This document shows positions 25,066 to 33,289 of a stretch of DNA of 35,862 nucleotides, piece after piece. This stretch comes from Vallitaleaceae bacterium (GTDB lineage: Bacteria > Bacillota > Clostridia > Lachnospirales > Vallitaleaceae), in NCBI GenBank assembly GCA_029935405.1, contig JAOZKH010000013.1, forward strand, positions 1 to 35,862, in the 5' to 3' direction. Below the pieces are notes generated by a model. It did no database searches and had not been told where the DNA came from. It saw nothing but the letters and a program-made list of their open reading frames with translations. A program made the translations under genes and the position numbers. Positions within the stretch are counted from its first letter, which is position 1. Each line of letters begins with the position of its first letter.

Positions 25066-26031
25066 TTAGTAGGAAATAGTTTCATTACTTACTCTATCTT
25101 CTTTGTATCTTTTAATGAAATCATACGCTTCATTGATTTTAGCAATACGATCATTAGCGTATTTCATATAATCATCAGGCATTCCATCAGCAATCATTTT
25201 GTCAGGGTGATATTCTTTAACTAATTTTCTGTACGCCTTTTTTACTTCTGACATTGTAGCATTCTTATCCACTCCTAGAATCTTAGCATTTTTTTCAAGT
25301 AAATCTTCTTGTGAAGCTCCGTTAATACCAAAGCTTCTTTGATTATAATTTCTTTGCCCATAATTATATTGTGAACCATAACTGGCATAACTGGCATCTC
25401 TAAAGCCACCATTAGCAAAATAATTCTTAAGACTATGATATTCATATTCAGAAAGACCTAGTTCAATTACGATTTTCTTAATCATCGTTTCTTCATTGCT
25501 ATTTAAGTTTGTGCCTTTAAGACCTATACCTAGCAATAAATAGCTCACCGACAAAATAAATCTTCTATTATTATGATACAATTTAATCACTCGAACGAAT
25601 TCTTCATATTCCTGTGAATGATCCTTCCCATAATCAAATGCCAATTGATATGTTGCAAGTTCACTTGAACTGATTCTAAAATTCGTTGTTATAAATTGTT
25701 TAATTAAATTAACTTCTTCTTTACTAACATGTCCATCAGCCTTTGCCACTATAGCAGATAGTGCCATAATTGAGGCAATTACTGGGTTCTTATCTTTAAA
25801 TGCTGCTTCATCTTTAAGGTAACTTTTGAATTTTGGTATTTTTCTTGGAAGTAAAAATACTATAATTATTAACCAAGGATAAAAGAATGTTACTATCCCC
25901 CAAAAATAACTATTTCTTCCTTTTATCCATGCACTAAACCCTGCTATTAATGCTATTATGGCCGTAAATACAAACCCTATTACATCAAACCCAAATTCAA
26001 AAATACTACTAATTAATTCCATCATTTTCAT
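25066..26031 (-). CDS. DjlA-like membrane protein with TerB and DnaJ domains
   Basis: The frame opens at GTG 26034; the ATG at 26031 gives 321 residues. Domains in order: two membrane spans (about 13-33 and 43-62), a cytoplasmic TerB-like helical domain (about 84-205, NPVIASIMALSAIVAKADG), an Asn/Tyr/Gly-rich linker and a C-terminal J-domain (about 249-312) with the catalytic HPD in VKEYHPDKM. This resembles DjlA, a membrane-anchored co-chaperone that stimulates DnaK ATPase. The spans place the J-domain in the cytoplasm by analogy. It stands alone; its upstream 200 bases contain three copies of a 10-mer, CTGTATACTT. Confidence 0.85.
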   Translation of the reverse strand: MKMMELISSIFEFGFDVIGFVFTAIIALIAGFSAWIKGRNSYFWGIVTFFYPWLIIIVFLLPRKIPKFKSYLKDEAAFKDKNPVIASIMALSAIVAKADGHVSKEEVNLIKQFITTNFRISSSELATYQLAFDYGKDHSQEYEEFVRVIKLYHNNRRFILSVSYLLLGIGLKGTNLNSNEETMIKKIVIELGLSEYEYHSLKNYFANGGFRDASYASYGSQYNYGQRNYNQRSFGINGASQEDLLEKNAKILGVDKNATMSEVKKAYRKLVKEYHPDKMIADGMPDDYMKYANDRIAKINEAYDFIKRYKEDRVSNETISY

Positions 26032-26073
26032 CACTCTTTCTGCTAAATTCTAGTCATCTATTCAATCTAATTA

Positions 26074-26234
26074 CTGTATACTTTATGTATCAAATGGTTA
26101 GGGAAATTTACTTTGACACCCTAATAATATAAGTATACAGATAAACGACGAAGAAATTATGAAGAAACCATAAAAACTTTATTAAAATATTTTAATCACA
26201 CTTAAGAGTCATAATCAATTTTAACTGTATACTT
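26074..26234. repeat. Three copies of CTGTATACTT in the azlD-djlA gap
   Basis: The 10-mer CTGTATACTT occurs exactly at 26074-26083 and 26225-26234 on the plus strand and at 26131-26140 on the minus strand. The interval also holds an AT-only 16-bp palindrome at 26181-26196 and a TTAGGG/CCCTAA stem. It carries no gene. The repeated 10-mer could be a protein-binding site controlling the DnaJ-type gene. Confidence 0.55.
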
Positions 26235-26242
26235 TTAACACT

Positions 26243-26548
26243 CTAAGCAACTATCAACATCAAATATACAACTGCCATTGAGCCAATAATTGATACAATC
26301 ATACCACCTTTAAAGTAGCTATATATCGCCGCAAACCCCAAGCCAATTACAGAGGCCACCGGTTCTCCCGGAATTGATGTGATTGCTCCTGGTATTATCA
26401 ATGCACCAAGTGCTGTATAAGGTACAAACTCTAAGAATTTTTCAACCTTCTTAGGCAAATGCTTTCCTGAAAAAGTAAAAAATGGAATGATCCTAGGTAT
26501 ATATGTGACAATCATCATTCCAATAATAATAATAATTGTATCATTCAA
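26243..26548 (-). CDS. azlD: AzlD-type branched-chain amino acid exporter small subunit
   Basis: The frame opens at GTG 26563, but GAGGAG seven bases before a TTG at 26548 and the family's usual beginning support the TTG, giving (M)NDTIIIIIGMMIVTYIPRIIPF, about 101 residues. It has three or four membrane spans, with VTYIPRIIPF and the VEKFLEFVPYTALGALI segment typical of AzlD. Its start overlaps the end of azlC by eight bases. With AzlC it forms a membrane complex that exports branched-chain amino acids (shown for relatives such as AzlCD and BrnFE). It is the last gene of the acetate-kinase operon. Confidence 0.85.
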   Translation of the reverse strand: MNDTIIIIIGMMIVTYIPRIIPFFTFSGKHLPKKVEKFLEFVPYTALGALIIPGAITSIPGEPVASVIGLGFAAIYSYFKGGMIVSIIGSMAVVYLMLIVA

Positions 26549-27290
26549 CGTTGGTCTCCTCACTTTCTTTAGATGTATTATACATAAACACTCCTAAAAT
26601 CGATACTAAGATAATAGACACTACAATACTCCATCCTTCAGGCATATATAATAATTCTCTAAGCATACTATTAGTAATTCCAGACAAAACTGCCAATATA
26701 ATTGCTTTATTCGTCTTCTTCATTTCTGGAACCAAAAGTGCAGTAAACATAGCATAAAGCCCGATATTCATACTTAATTGTACTTTATCCGGCAATATAC
26801 TTCCTATCAAAAACCCGGCACCTGTGCCAATTACCCAACCAGAGTATCCTAACAATTCCATAGGAAGCATATATTTAGCTGTGATCTTCCCTTTTGCAAA
26901 AGAAGCTACTGAAAAGGACTCATCTGTAACAAAAAAACCGATTACAAGCTTTGCTATCGGTTTTTTAAGTTTTAATTTTGATGCTAAAGATGCACTCATC
27001 AAAAAATGTCTGAAGTTTAAAAACAATGTAGTTACAATAATTTCAGCCGGACTAACACCTAATGCAATCATACTAATCCCTATAAATTGTGCCGCTCCTG
27101 CAAATACAATAGCAGAAAAAGCAATCGACTCATAAAGTCCTAGTCCTGCTCCCTTTGATAACATTCCAAAAGCCATTGCAATAGGAAAATAACCTAAACA
27201 AACAGGTAATCCATCTATTAATCCATTATATACTGTCAATGTTTCTATATTTGACTTTATTTTTATTTTTTCATTTGTAGTTACTTTCAT
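26541..27290 (-). CDS. azlC: AzlC-type branched-chain amino acid exporter large subunit
   Basis: This 249-residue integral membrane protein has the AzlC pattern: a short cytoplasmic N-terminus, GLPVCLGYFPIAMAFGM, then FAGAAQFIGISMIALG, TTLFLNFRHFLMSASLA and FFVTDESFSVAS. AzlC with AzlD exports Leu, Ile and Val or related compounds in characterised species. An AGGAGT ribosome site precedes the ATG. It follows the M20 peptidase after 28 bases. Its presence fits the branched-chain metabolism at 9-15 kb and could relieve amino-acid excess after peptide or acyl-amino-acid hydrolysis. Confidence 0.92.
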   Translation of the reverse strand: MKVTTNEKIKIKSNIETLTVYNGLIDGLPVCLGYFPIAMAFGMLSKGAGLGLYESIAFSAIVFAGAAQFIGISMIALGVSPAEIIVTTLFLNFRHFLMSASLASKLKLKKPIAKLVIGFFVTDESFSVASFAKGKITAKYMLPMELLGYSGWVIGTGAGFLIGSILPDKVQLSMNIGLYAMFTALLVPEMKKTNKAIILAVLSGITNSMLRELLYMPEGWSIVVSIILVSILGVFMYNTSKESEETNVE

Positions 27291-27318
27291 TTTCTGTCAC
27301 TCCTAAGATGATCTAACT

Positions 27319-28767
27319 CTATCCTCTTTTCATTAGTTCCATATAAAAACTTAAACATCTTTCTATGTTTTCTAGAGAAATTCTTTCATTTGTATTATGT
27401 ATAGTAGCAATCTCTTCTTTAGTTACTTTGACAGGTGCAAATCTATAAATATTAGTACAAATACTTTCATATTTAACCGAATCAGTTCCTGCAAGAACAA
27501 CATAAGGCGCTACAAGAACACTACCAAACACTTCCCATATTGTATCTCTGATTCGTTTGTAACCTACTGAATCTGCACTTGAGATGATTGACGGTTCCTT
27601 ATGTTGGCCAATTAAAATATCAACTTCCATATCTTTTGCCTGTTTATTAATATGATTAACTACCGCTTCTATTGAATCTCCAAGAGCAATTCTAAAGTTA
27701 AATGTAACAGATGCATATTTTGGTAATACATTTGCTGCTACACTTGCTGATGACATTGTGGCTGCTGTTGTTGTTCTTAGCAATGCATTTCCCATATTTG
27801 ATTTTGAAAATATTTTCATAAACAAAGGTTTAAATAACCATAGATTTGCCAAAATCACTCTATTAATTATTCCCATTTTCGGACCTACAGTTTTAAGAAA
27901 ACCTTCGACTGGAGACAATAACTTCATTGGCATTTGATTTTCTTCCATACTATTAATCAACTTACTTACTTGCCCTAGCGCTGTATGTTTAGGCGGCATA
28001 GACGCATGTCCACCTTCCCCTCGTATGGTTACAGTTGCATCTAGATAACCCTTTTCTCCAATACCAACAACGGCAACCGGTTCGCTAATTCCCGCTATAG
28101 AATTAGTTGCAATAACTCCACCTTCATCAAGAATATAATCAATTAATATCCCTTGTTTTTCTAGGTGCGTTGCAATATTAGTAGCACCATCATTTCCTCC
28201 AGTTTCTTCATCGTGACCAAAAGCTAAGTAAATATCTTCTTTTGGTACAAATCCTTGTTCTAACAATCTTTCTACAGATTCCATGGCACATATTAATGTG
28301 TTTTTAGTATCTAGTGAACCTCTTCCCCATAAAAACCCATCTTTGATTGCTCCTGAAAATGGATCCTCTTTCCAATCTGAATAAGAACTTTTTGAAACTG
28401 GCACAACATCTATATGTGCCATATAAAGAGCTGGTTTACCACAGCTATTATTTCCCGCCCATTTATATAACAAACTATATTTATTAATAACTGTTCGTTC
28501 TAAATTTTTGTGTAATAACGGAAACTCTTCTTGAAGCATTTGGTGAAATTTTTCAAACTGACTATAATCATTTTTTGTTTTATCCTTGTATCCAATCGTT
28601 TGTATTTGAATTGCTTTAGATAGTTTATTTACTAAGGAATCAACTTTCTTGATTTTATTTGTAACGGTCTCATTACTTGGTATTTCAGTTTTAAAATTCA
28701 ATGTGTTTATTATGATTATCCCAATTAATAGAATAACCACCGTAATTCCGATATATATTCCAATCAT
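27319..28767 (-). CDS. M20-family peptidase with N-terminal membrane anchor (carboxypeptidase S/PM20D1-like)
   Basis: This 482-residue M20 metallohydrolase has an N-terminal hydrophobic span (about 3-22), followed by the di-zinc core. Catalytic and metal residues are visible: MAHIDVVPV (His118, Asp120), RGSLDTK (Asp153), GHDEETGG (Glu187/188), DEGG, and the late histidine of ATIHNTNERIS. Long WKEDPFSGAIKDGFLWGRG segments match the carboxypeptidase S/PM20D1 group, which cleaves or forms N-acyl amino acids or C-terminal peptide bonds. The anchor is unusual for a cytoplasmic peptidase and suggests work at the membrane, near the two putative transport proteins upstream, with a one-base gap to the nearer one. 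Exact substrate unknown. Confidence 0.88.
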   Translation of the reverse strand: MIGIYIGITVVILLIGIIIINTLNFKTEIPSNETVTNKIKKVDSLVNKLSKAIQIQTIGYKDKTKNDYSQFEKFHQMLQEEFPLLHKNLERTVINKYSLLYKWAGNNSCGKPALYMAHIDVVPVSKSSYSDWKEDPFSGAIKDGFLWGRGSLDTKNTLICAMESVERLLEQGFVPKEDIYLAFGHDEETGGNDGATNIATHLEKQGILIDYILDEGGVIATNSIAGISEPVAVVGIGEKGYLDATVTIRGEGGHASMPPKHTALGQVSKLINSMEENQMPMKLLSPVEGFLKTVGPKMGIINRVILANLWLFKPLFMKIFSKSNMGNALLRTTTAATMSSASVAANVLPKYASVTFNFRIALGDSIEAVVNHINKQAKDMEVDILIGQHKEPSIISSADSVGYKRIRDTIWEVFGSVLVAPYVVLAGTDSVKYESICTNIYRFAPVKVTKEEIATIHNTNERISLENIERCLSFYMELMKRG

Positions 28768-28768
28768 T

Positions 28769-29428
28769 TTAAACCTCCTTTAAAAAACCTTTTTTATACA
28801 TAACTTTTGCCGAAAGCACAGATAACAATCCCATAACCGGTATCAATGCTCCTTCTGTACCACTAGGTATTGGAAAAATAACAAATATCAATACTACAAT
28901 TATAATTGGAACAACCGCCAATTTCCATTGTTTAAGTATCCAATAACCTGCTAAAGCACCAAATAGCGCAGGTAAAATCTGCATAAAAGCAGGTTGCAGT
29001 ACCTCTGCCTCTAGTAAAGGTTGTAATGGAACCAATAAAATCATACCTATAAAAACAATAATTGTTGTTACAATAGATGAAATCGCAACTGCAATTGTTG
29101 CAATAACCTCTGCTTCATCTGATTGTGGCTTAACCTTAGCATTTTCAATACATGTTAAGGCGCATGGAATCTTAAGATTAGTCAAATTTCCAGTCACAAA
29201 CACAAGATAAGAAGCACTAGATCCTAACATAGGTGTGTAAGTTAAAAACTCGGCAACTGCAATTGGAATATATATAACACAAACTGTACCAATTCCAATT
29301 AATAATTTGTTTACTGGTGGAAAAATTCCAAAGTATAAACTAACAAGGGTAGGAGGTAAAAACAACATTGCAAAAGCTATTCCTGCTGTTAACCTTCCCA
29401 ATCGGTGAACTCTATCTTCATATGCCAT
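28769..29428 (-). CDS. Unidentified multi-span membrane protein, pair to DUF5058-like
   Basis: I do not recognise a firm family. The 219-residue protein has six or seven hydrophobic segments and a charged loop (CIENAKVKPQSDEAEV) in the middle. Motifs that may be conserved are PPTLVSLYFGIFPP, YTPMLGSSASYLVFVTGN and LPALFGALAGYWILKQW. It is packed between the DUF5058-like gene (9-base gap) and the M20 peptidase gene (1-base gap). Its pairing with a second membrane protein next to a peptidase suggests a two-subunit transporter for the peptidase substrate or product; this is inference. Confidence 0.7.
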   Translation of the reverse strand: MAYEDRVHRLGRLTAGIAFAMLFLPPTLVSLYFGIFPPVNKLLIGIGTVCVIYIPIAVAEFLTYTPMLGSSASYLVFVTGNLTNLKIPCALTCIENAKVKPQSDEAEVIATIAVAISSIVTTIIVFIGMILLVPLQPLLEAEVLQPAFMQILPALFGALAGYWILKQWKLAVVPIIIVVLIFVIFPIPSGTEGALIPVMGLLSVLSAKVMYKKGFLKEV

Positions 29429-29437
29429 AATATCCCC

Positions 29438-30154
29438 CTAACCTATTCCTATCGATGTAAACAAAACAGCAAAAGCCATCCCTGATATCATACTGACAGA
29501 TAAAGCAAAGTCATTAATCCAGTTTTGTTTAGTTTTATTTCCAATAAAAGTTAACAATAACATAACAGCTGCACTGCATAACATAACCACTAGCCCTAGA
29601 CCACCTTTAGCAATAGGTTGACCAAGGAATACAGATAACATTCCAAAAAACAATGCATTAACAAGTATTTCTGCCCACTTCGAGTCCTTTTTTGCTACTT
29701 TTTTCATTTTGTTTTGATAACGTTTTAAAGCGAAGATACATAACAAAAGTCCCCAAATAATACCTATCGTCATTATCCACATAGAATTTGCAAATACTTC
29801 TCCTGTATAATTTGGGTCTCCTAAGTTTTCAACTCCCATAACTTTTGCTCCAATACCTGCTGCTATTAATTCATAGCTTTGAGAGCCAATAACTGATAAT
29901 CTCATCCACGAGAAAGGAATTCCTAAAACCGGAGCAATAGCAATTAGTGAAATAACAATTGGAATCGATGGCACAATGGCAAATACTGCGCTAGTACGAA
30001 CAGCTTCTATCATTTTTTCCCTACTAAGTCCTATTTCTTTACCTCGCTTAAATGCCATTCTCAAAAATATAACCGATTGAAACATAATAAAAACAATAAC
30101 CATTGCTGCTAACAAATACAATATTTTACTATTAGCGATGTTGATATAATCCAT
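29438..30154 (-). CDS. DUF5058-like integral membrane protein
   Basis: This 238-residue protein has about seven membrane spans, with a positively charged loop (RMAFKRGKEIGLSREKMIEAVRTSA) after the first. The sequence around VFAIVPSIPIVISLIAIAPVLGIPFSWMRLSVIGS fits the DUF5058 family as I remember it; confirmation needs a profile search. It lies 33 bases after the AEC transporter gene and 9 before a second membrane protein, probably its partner. Function is not established; transport of a peptide or amino-acid derivative is a context-based guess. Confidence 0.68.
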   Translation of the reverse strand: MDYINIANSKILYLLAAMVIVFIMFQSVIFLRMAFKRGKEIGLSREKMIEAVRTSAVFAIVPSIPIVISLIAIAPVLGIPFSWMRLSVIGSQSYELIAAGIGAKVMGVENLGDPNYTGEVFANSMWIMTIGIIWGLLLCIFALKRYQNKMKKVAKKDSKWAEILVNALFFGMLSVFLGQPIAKGGLGLVVMLCSAAVMLLLTFIGNKTKQNWINDFALSVSMISGMAFAVLFTSIGIG

Positions 30155-30187
30155 AAAATTCTCCTTTGTTTATTTAATCATTTATTG

Positions 30188-31159
30188 TTAAGCTAATCCA
30201 AGAATGCTTAACCAAATAGTAATGATTGTCATATAAGTAATTACACATAAAGCTGAACTAATTATAATAATATTACCTGCAAGCACTGGATCTCCACCAA
30301 GTTCACTACTCATAGCAAAACTGCTAACTGCCGTTGGCCCTCCAAATAATACACCTACAAGAATAATATTCATTGGTTCTAATCCAACTAAGTAAGCAGC
30401 TGTTGTCATTATTAGTGGTAGAATCAACAACTTAATACTAATGGCAACTAATGTATTAGAAAGAGTTTCTTTAATTCCATCAAAATGGAAAAACGCACCA
30501 ATAGCTACTAATGCCAAAGGTGTTGCCATACTTGCAGTCATACTTATAAAACTGTTTATTACAGAAGGATATGTAATATTTATGGCTGCTGATAAAAATC
30601 CAAGTTCAATTGCGATAATCAAAGGGTTTTTAACAATATTTAGAATAATTTCTTTATATTTCTTTAAACCCGTATGCTTATCTGGTGGTGAAAGTGCAAT
30701 AATTGCTAGTGTATTAAACATAGGAATTACTACCAAAGTTATCAAAGCCATATTTATAACAACTTCATCACCAAAAAGGTTTAACAACACTGGATATCCT
30801 ATGATAAGATAGTTTGTTCTAAAAGCTCCCTGTATAAAGGATCCTACTACATATCCGCGTTGATTAACACTCTCTTTGATAAATGTCCTTGCTGCTAATT
30901 TTGCAATAAAATAAGCTAATAATATAGCAATAGCACAAAATATCATTAATTTAATCTGTGATATTAAAAAGCCGTGACTTAAATCAATTGATGCAACTTT
31001 ACTAAATACCATCATCGGTAAACTTATTCTAAAAACAAATTTGGTAACTTGGTTAACAAAACTATCATTAACTATGCCTATTCGTTTCACTCCATAACCT
31101 AACATAATCATTAAAAATATAGGAACTACTGCGTTAAAGGCAACTTGAAATGCGCTCAT
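30188..31159 (-). CDS. AEC (auxin efflux carrier) family transporter
   Basis: This 323-residue protein has about ten membrane spans in two halves separated by a hydrophilic loop (ALSPPDKHTGLKKYKEIILNIVKNP). The opening VVPIFLMIMLGYGVKRIGI, then FRISLPMMVFSKVA, and the GPTAVSSFAMSSELGGDPVLAGNII segment are hallmarks of AEC-type transporters, which move small carboxylates such as malate or auxin-like acids. It overlaps acetate kinase by four bases. The coupling suggests transport of an organic acid used or made with acetyl-phosphate. Confidence 0.88.
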   Translation of the reverse strand: MSAFQVAFNAVVPIFLMIMLGYGVKRIGIVNDSFVNQVTKFVFRISLPMMVFSKVASIDLSHGFLISQIKLMIFCAIAILLAYFIAKLAARTFIKESVNQRGYVVGSFIQGAFRTNYLIIGYPVLLNLFGDEVVINMALITLVVIPMFNTLAIIALSPPDKHTGLKKYKEIILNIVKNPLIIAIELGFLSAAINITYPSVINSFISMTASMATPLALVAIGAFFHFDGIKETLSNTLVAISIKLLILPLIMTTAAYLVGLEPMNIILVGVLFGGPTAVSSFAMSSELGGDPVLAGNIIIISSALCVITYMTIITIWLSILGLA

Positions 31160-32424
31160 ATATCTTCCTTTTCGAAAGGATAATTTTTAGGCATTGTTTC
31201 CTCTAAGTAGCCTAAATATAAAGTATCATATCCGATAACAATTTCTTCATCCGTAGGGATCACTAAAATTTTTAAGTTATTTTTAACTGATTCACCTATT
31301 TGTATCTCTTCTTTACGAATAGCATTAGCCTCGTTATTAATTTTTATATCTATATTACCTAAAAAATCTATTATCTTTTGACGTACATATCCTTCATTTT
31401 CCCCAAGTCCTGCAGTAAAAATAATAGCATCACAACTTTGAAGCGTTGCCCAATACGCACCGATATATTTTGCAATACGATATGCATATATCGAAATAAC
31501 CAATTCTGCCTCGATATCACCCTTTTCAGCTTTTCCACGAATCACCTGCATCATATTAGTATTGGCAAGTGCTTTTAGCCCAGATTCTTTATTTAAGCTA
31601 TGCATTACCTTCTTAAACGCCTCTTCATGATTAATGTCTTCTTTAGTCATAATACTATCAACAACATGACTGATTATTGCAGGGTCAACATCACCTGAAC
31701 GAGTTCCCATAATTACACCTTCAAGAGGTGTGAAACCCATTGACGTATCCACTGATTTACCATTTTGAATTTTTGTTAAACTACAACCATTTCCAAGATG
31801 AGCTGTAATACCGTTAAACTCTTCATTTGTTTTTCCAACAAACTTAGCTCCACGCTTTGCTACATAAAGATGTGATGTTCCGTGAAATCCATAAGTTCTT
31901 ACGCCAAATTCCTTATACCACTCTTCAGGAATTGCATATCTAAAGGCATACTCAGGAATGGAACCATGAAACGCCGTATCAAAAACTGCGACTTGATTAA
32001 CATCAGGTAATAATTCCATTGCCACTTTTATCCCTAATAGATTTGGCGGATTATGTAATGGTGCAATTGGAATTAAATCTTCTATTGTATTAAGAACATC
32101 TTGATCAATCTTCACACTTGTTTTATAATTTGTTCCACCATGTACAACGCGGTGCCCTACTCCCTTAATACTATCTCTATGAATACCCTTTTTATCAAAC
32201 TGCTCAAACACTGCCATAAGTGCATCATGGTGATTAGGGAGTTTGATATCAATAATTTCTTTAACTCCTTTTGATTCCATCTTAATTCTGCTACTATCCG
32301 TATTGCCAATTTCCTCAACCACACCAGCGATATTATGTTCTAAATGATTTTTCTCTAATAAATTAAATAGAGTAAACTTTAATGATGAACTACCGCAATT
32401 TAGTGCAAGAATAAATTTTTCCAT
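31156..32424 (-). CDS. ackA: Acetate kinase
   Basis: This 422-residue protein interconverts acetate plus ATP and acetyl-phosphate plus ADP. Both signatures are present: FILALNCGSSSLKF at the start and VAVFDTAFHGSIPEYAFRYAIP in the middle, along with GHRVVHGGTNYKTS, TYGFHGTSHLYV, HLGNGCS and FTAGLGENEGYVR. It is about 20 residues longer than the typical 400, mostly at the C-terminus. A GAGGAGG site precedes the ATG. No pta gene is adjacent. It leads the operon with transport and peptidase genes, divergent from the TetR-ABC set. Propionate kinase is a less likely alternative. Confidence 0.95.
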   Translation of the reverse strand: MEKFILALNCGSSSLKFTLFNLLEKNHLEHNIAGVVEEIGNTDSSRIKMESKGVKEIIDIKLPNHHDALMAVFEQFDKKGIHRDSIKGVGHRVVHGGTNYKTSVKIDQDVLNTIEDLIPIAPLHNPPNLLGIKVAMELLPDVNQVAVFDTAFHGSIPEYAFRYAIPEEWYKEFGVRTYGFHGTSHLYVAKRGAKFVGKTNEEFNGITAHLGNGCSLTKIQNGKSVDTSMGFTPLEGVIMGTRSGDVDPAIISHVVDSIMTKEDINHEEAFKKVMHSLNKESGLKALANTNMMQVIRGKAEKGDIEAELVISIYAYRIAKYIGAYWATLQSCDAIIFTAGLGENEGYVRQKIIDFLGNIDIKINNEANAIRKEEIQIGESVKNNLKILVIPTDEEIVIGYDTLYLGYLEETMPKNYPFEKEDI

Positions 32425-32574
32425 ATAAACCTCCTCGACTAGTTTGTTATTGCCTATCTACAATATCATATCATACCACTAGTTATACCGCCACTAAATC
32501 ATATTCTCACTTCCACACTAATTACTTTAATAAAGAACACTTCTTAACTAACGTTTTTTTATACTCTATCTTTA

Positions 32575-32603
32575 TTGACACCTAAAATATTTGGTGTTAT
32601 ATT
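32575..32603 (+). promoter_or_regulatory. Sigma-A promoter of the TetR-ABC operon
   Basis: TTGACA (32575-32580), a 17-base spacer and TATATT (32598-32603) form a near-consensus promoter. Transcription would start near 32610, inside the adjoining palindrome. Confidence 0.85.
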
Positions 32604-32608
32604 CAATC

Positions 32609-32628
32609 AATAACGAACGTTTGTTATT
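32609..32628. promoter_or_regulatory. Imperfect 20-bp palindrome, probable TetR operator
   Basis: AATAACGAACGTTTGTTATT is symmetric except for one base pair in each half. It covers the expected transcription start of the TetR gene, so the product of that gene probably represses its own operon here. Confidence 0.78.
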
Positions 32629-32656
32629 TATTAAATACGCTTTTCAAGGAGGTTCT

Positions 32657-33289
32657 ATGCAGTACAAAAAGGATGAGATCAAAGCTGATATACTAAAAGC
32701 TAGTGAAAATGTTTTTTTTGAAAAAGGTTATGACAAAGCAAGTATTCGTTTAATCGTATCAAAGGCCCATACATCCATAGGTAACTTTTACAATTACTTT
32801 GATAGCAAGCAATCATTATATGAATCTTTAGTTGGTGAAATATATGAACATATGAACCATTTAATTCTACATCATAATGATTTTGATAAGTTTGCAAACC
32901 TTAGAGCGGAAAGCAAAATCAACCTTGAAACATTGCTATCTTTAGACAGATCTTTCCTTAAAACTATTATAGGTCAGTTTTTTCCTCCTATCGACAAACG
33001 TTTTTCATTGTTGATGACCGGAAGTAATACTACTCCTTACCATGAAGCTCGGTATGAGTTTCAATCATTACTAGAAGAACACTTTCTAGAACATATTATG
33101 GAATTTAATCAAAATTATCCATATAAAGAGTTCGGCTCTATTATTGCCTACCAGTTAGTAGAGGGATTAATCGAAATAGGAAGAAAGGATCTTTCAAAAG
33201 AACGCACAACCGCCTTAGCAATCGAGCTTATTATTTTTATTGCTATCGGAACTATTGGAATTATGCAAGGAGGCCACACACATGAGTAA
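32657..33289 (+). CDS. TetR-family transcriptional repressor
   Basis: The ORF track extends to 32591, but AAGGAGG at 32646-32652 sits before the ATG at 32657, giving 210 residues. An N-terminal helix-turn-helix (KADILKASENVFFEKGYDKASIRLIVSKAHTSIGNFYNYFDSK split over residues 9-51) is typical TetR, with the conserved FYNYFDSK ending. The remaining helical region is a ligand-binding and dimer domain with no recognisable ligand. The stop codon overlaps the start of the ABC ATPase gene by eight bases. It probably represses the ABC exporter until a toxic or signalling ligand binds, and may also affect the divergent ackA operon. Confidence 0.92.
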   Translation: MQYKKDEIKADILKASENVFFEKGYDKASIRLIVSKAHTSIGNFYNYFDSKQSLYESLVGEIYEHMNHLILHHNDFDKFANLRAESKINLETLLSLDRSFLKTIIGQFFPPIDKRFSLLMTGSNTTPYHEARYEFQSLLEEHFLEHIMEFNQNYPYKEFGSIIAYQLVEGLIEIGRKDLSKERTTALAIELIIFIAIGTIGIMQGGHTHE

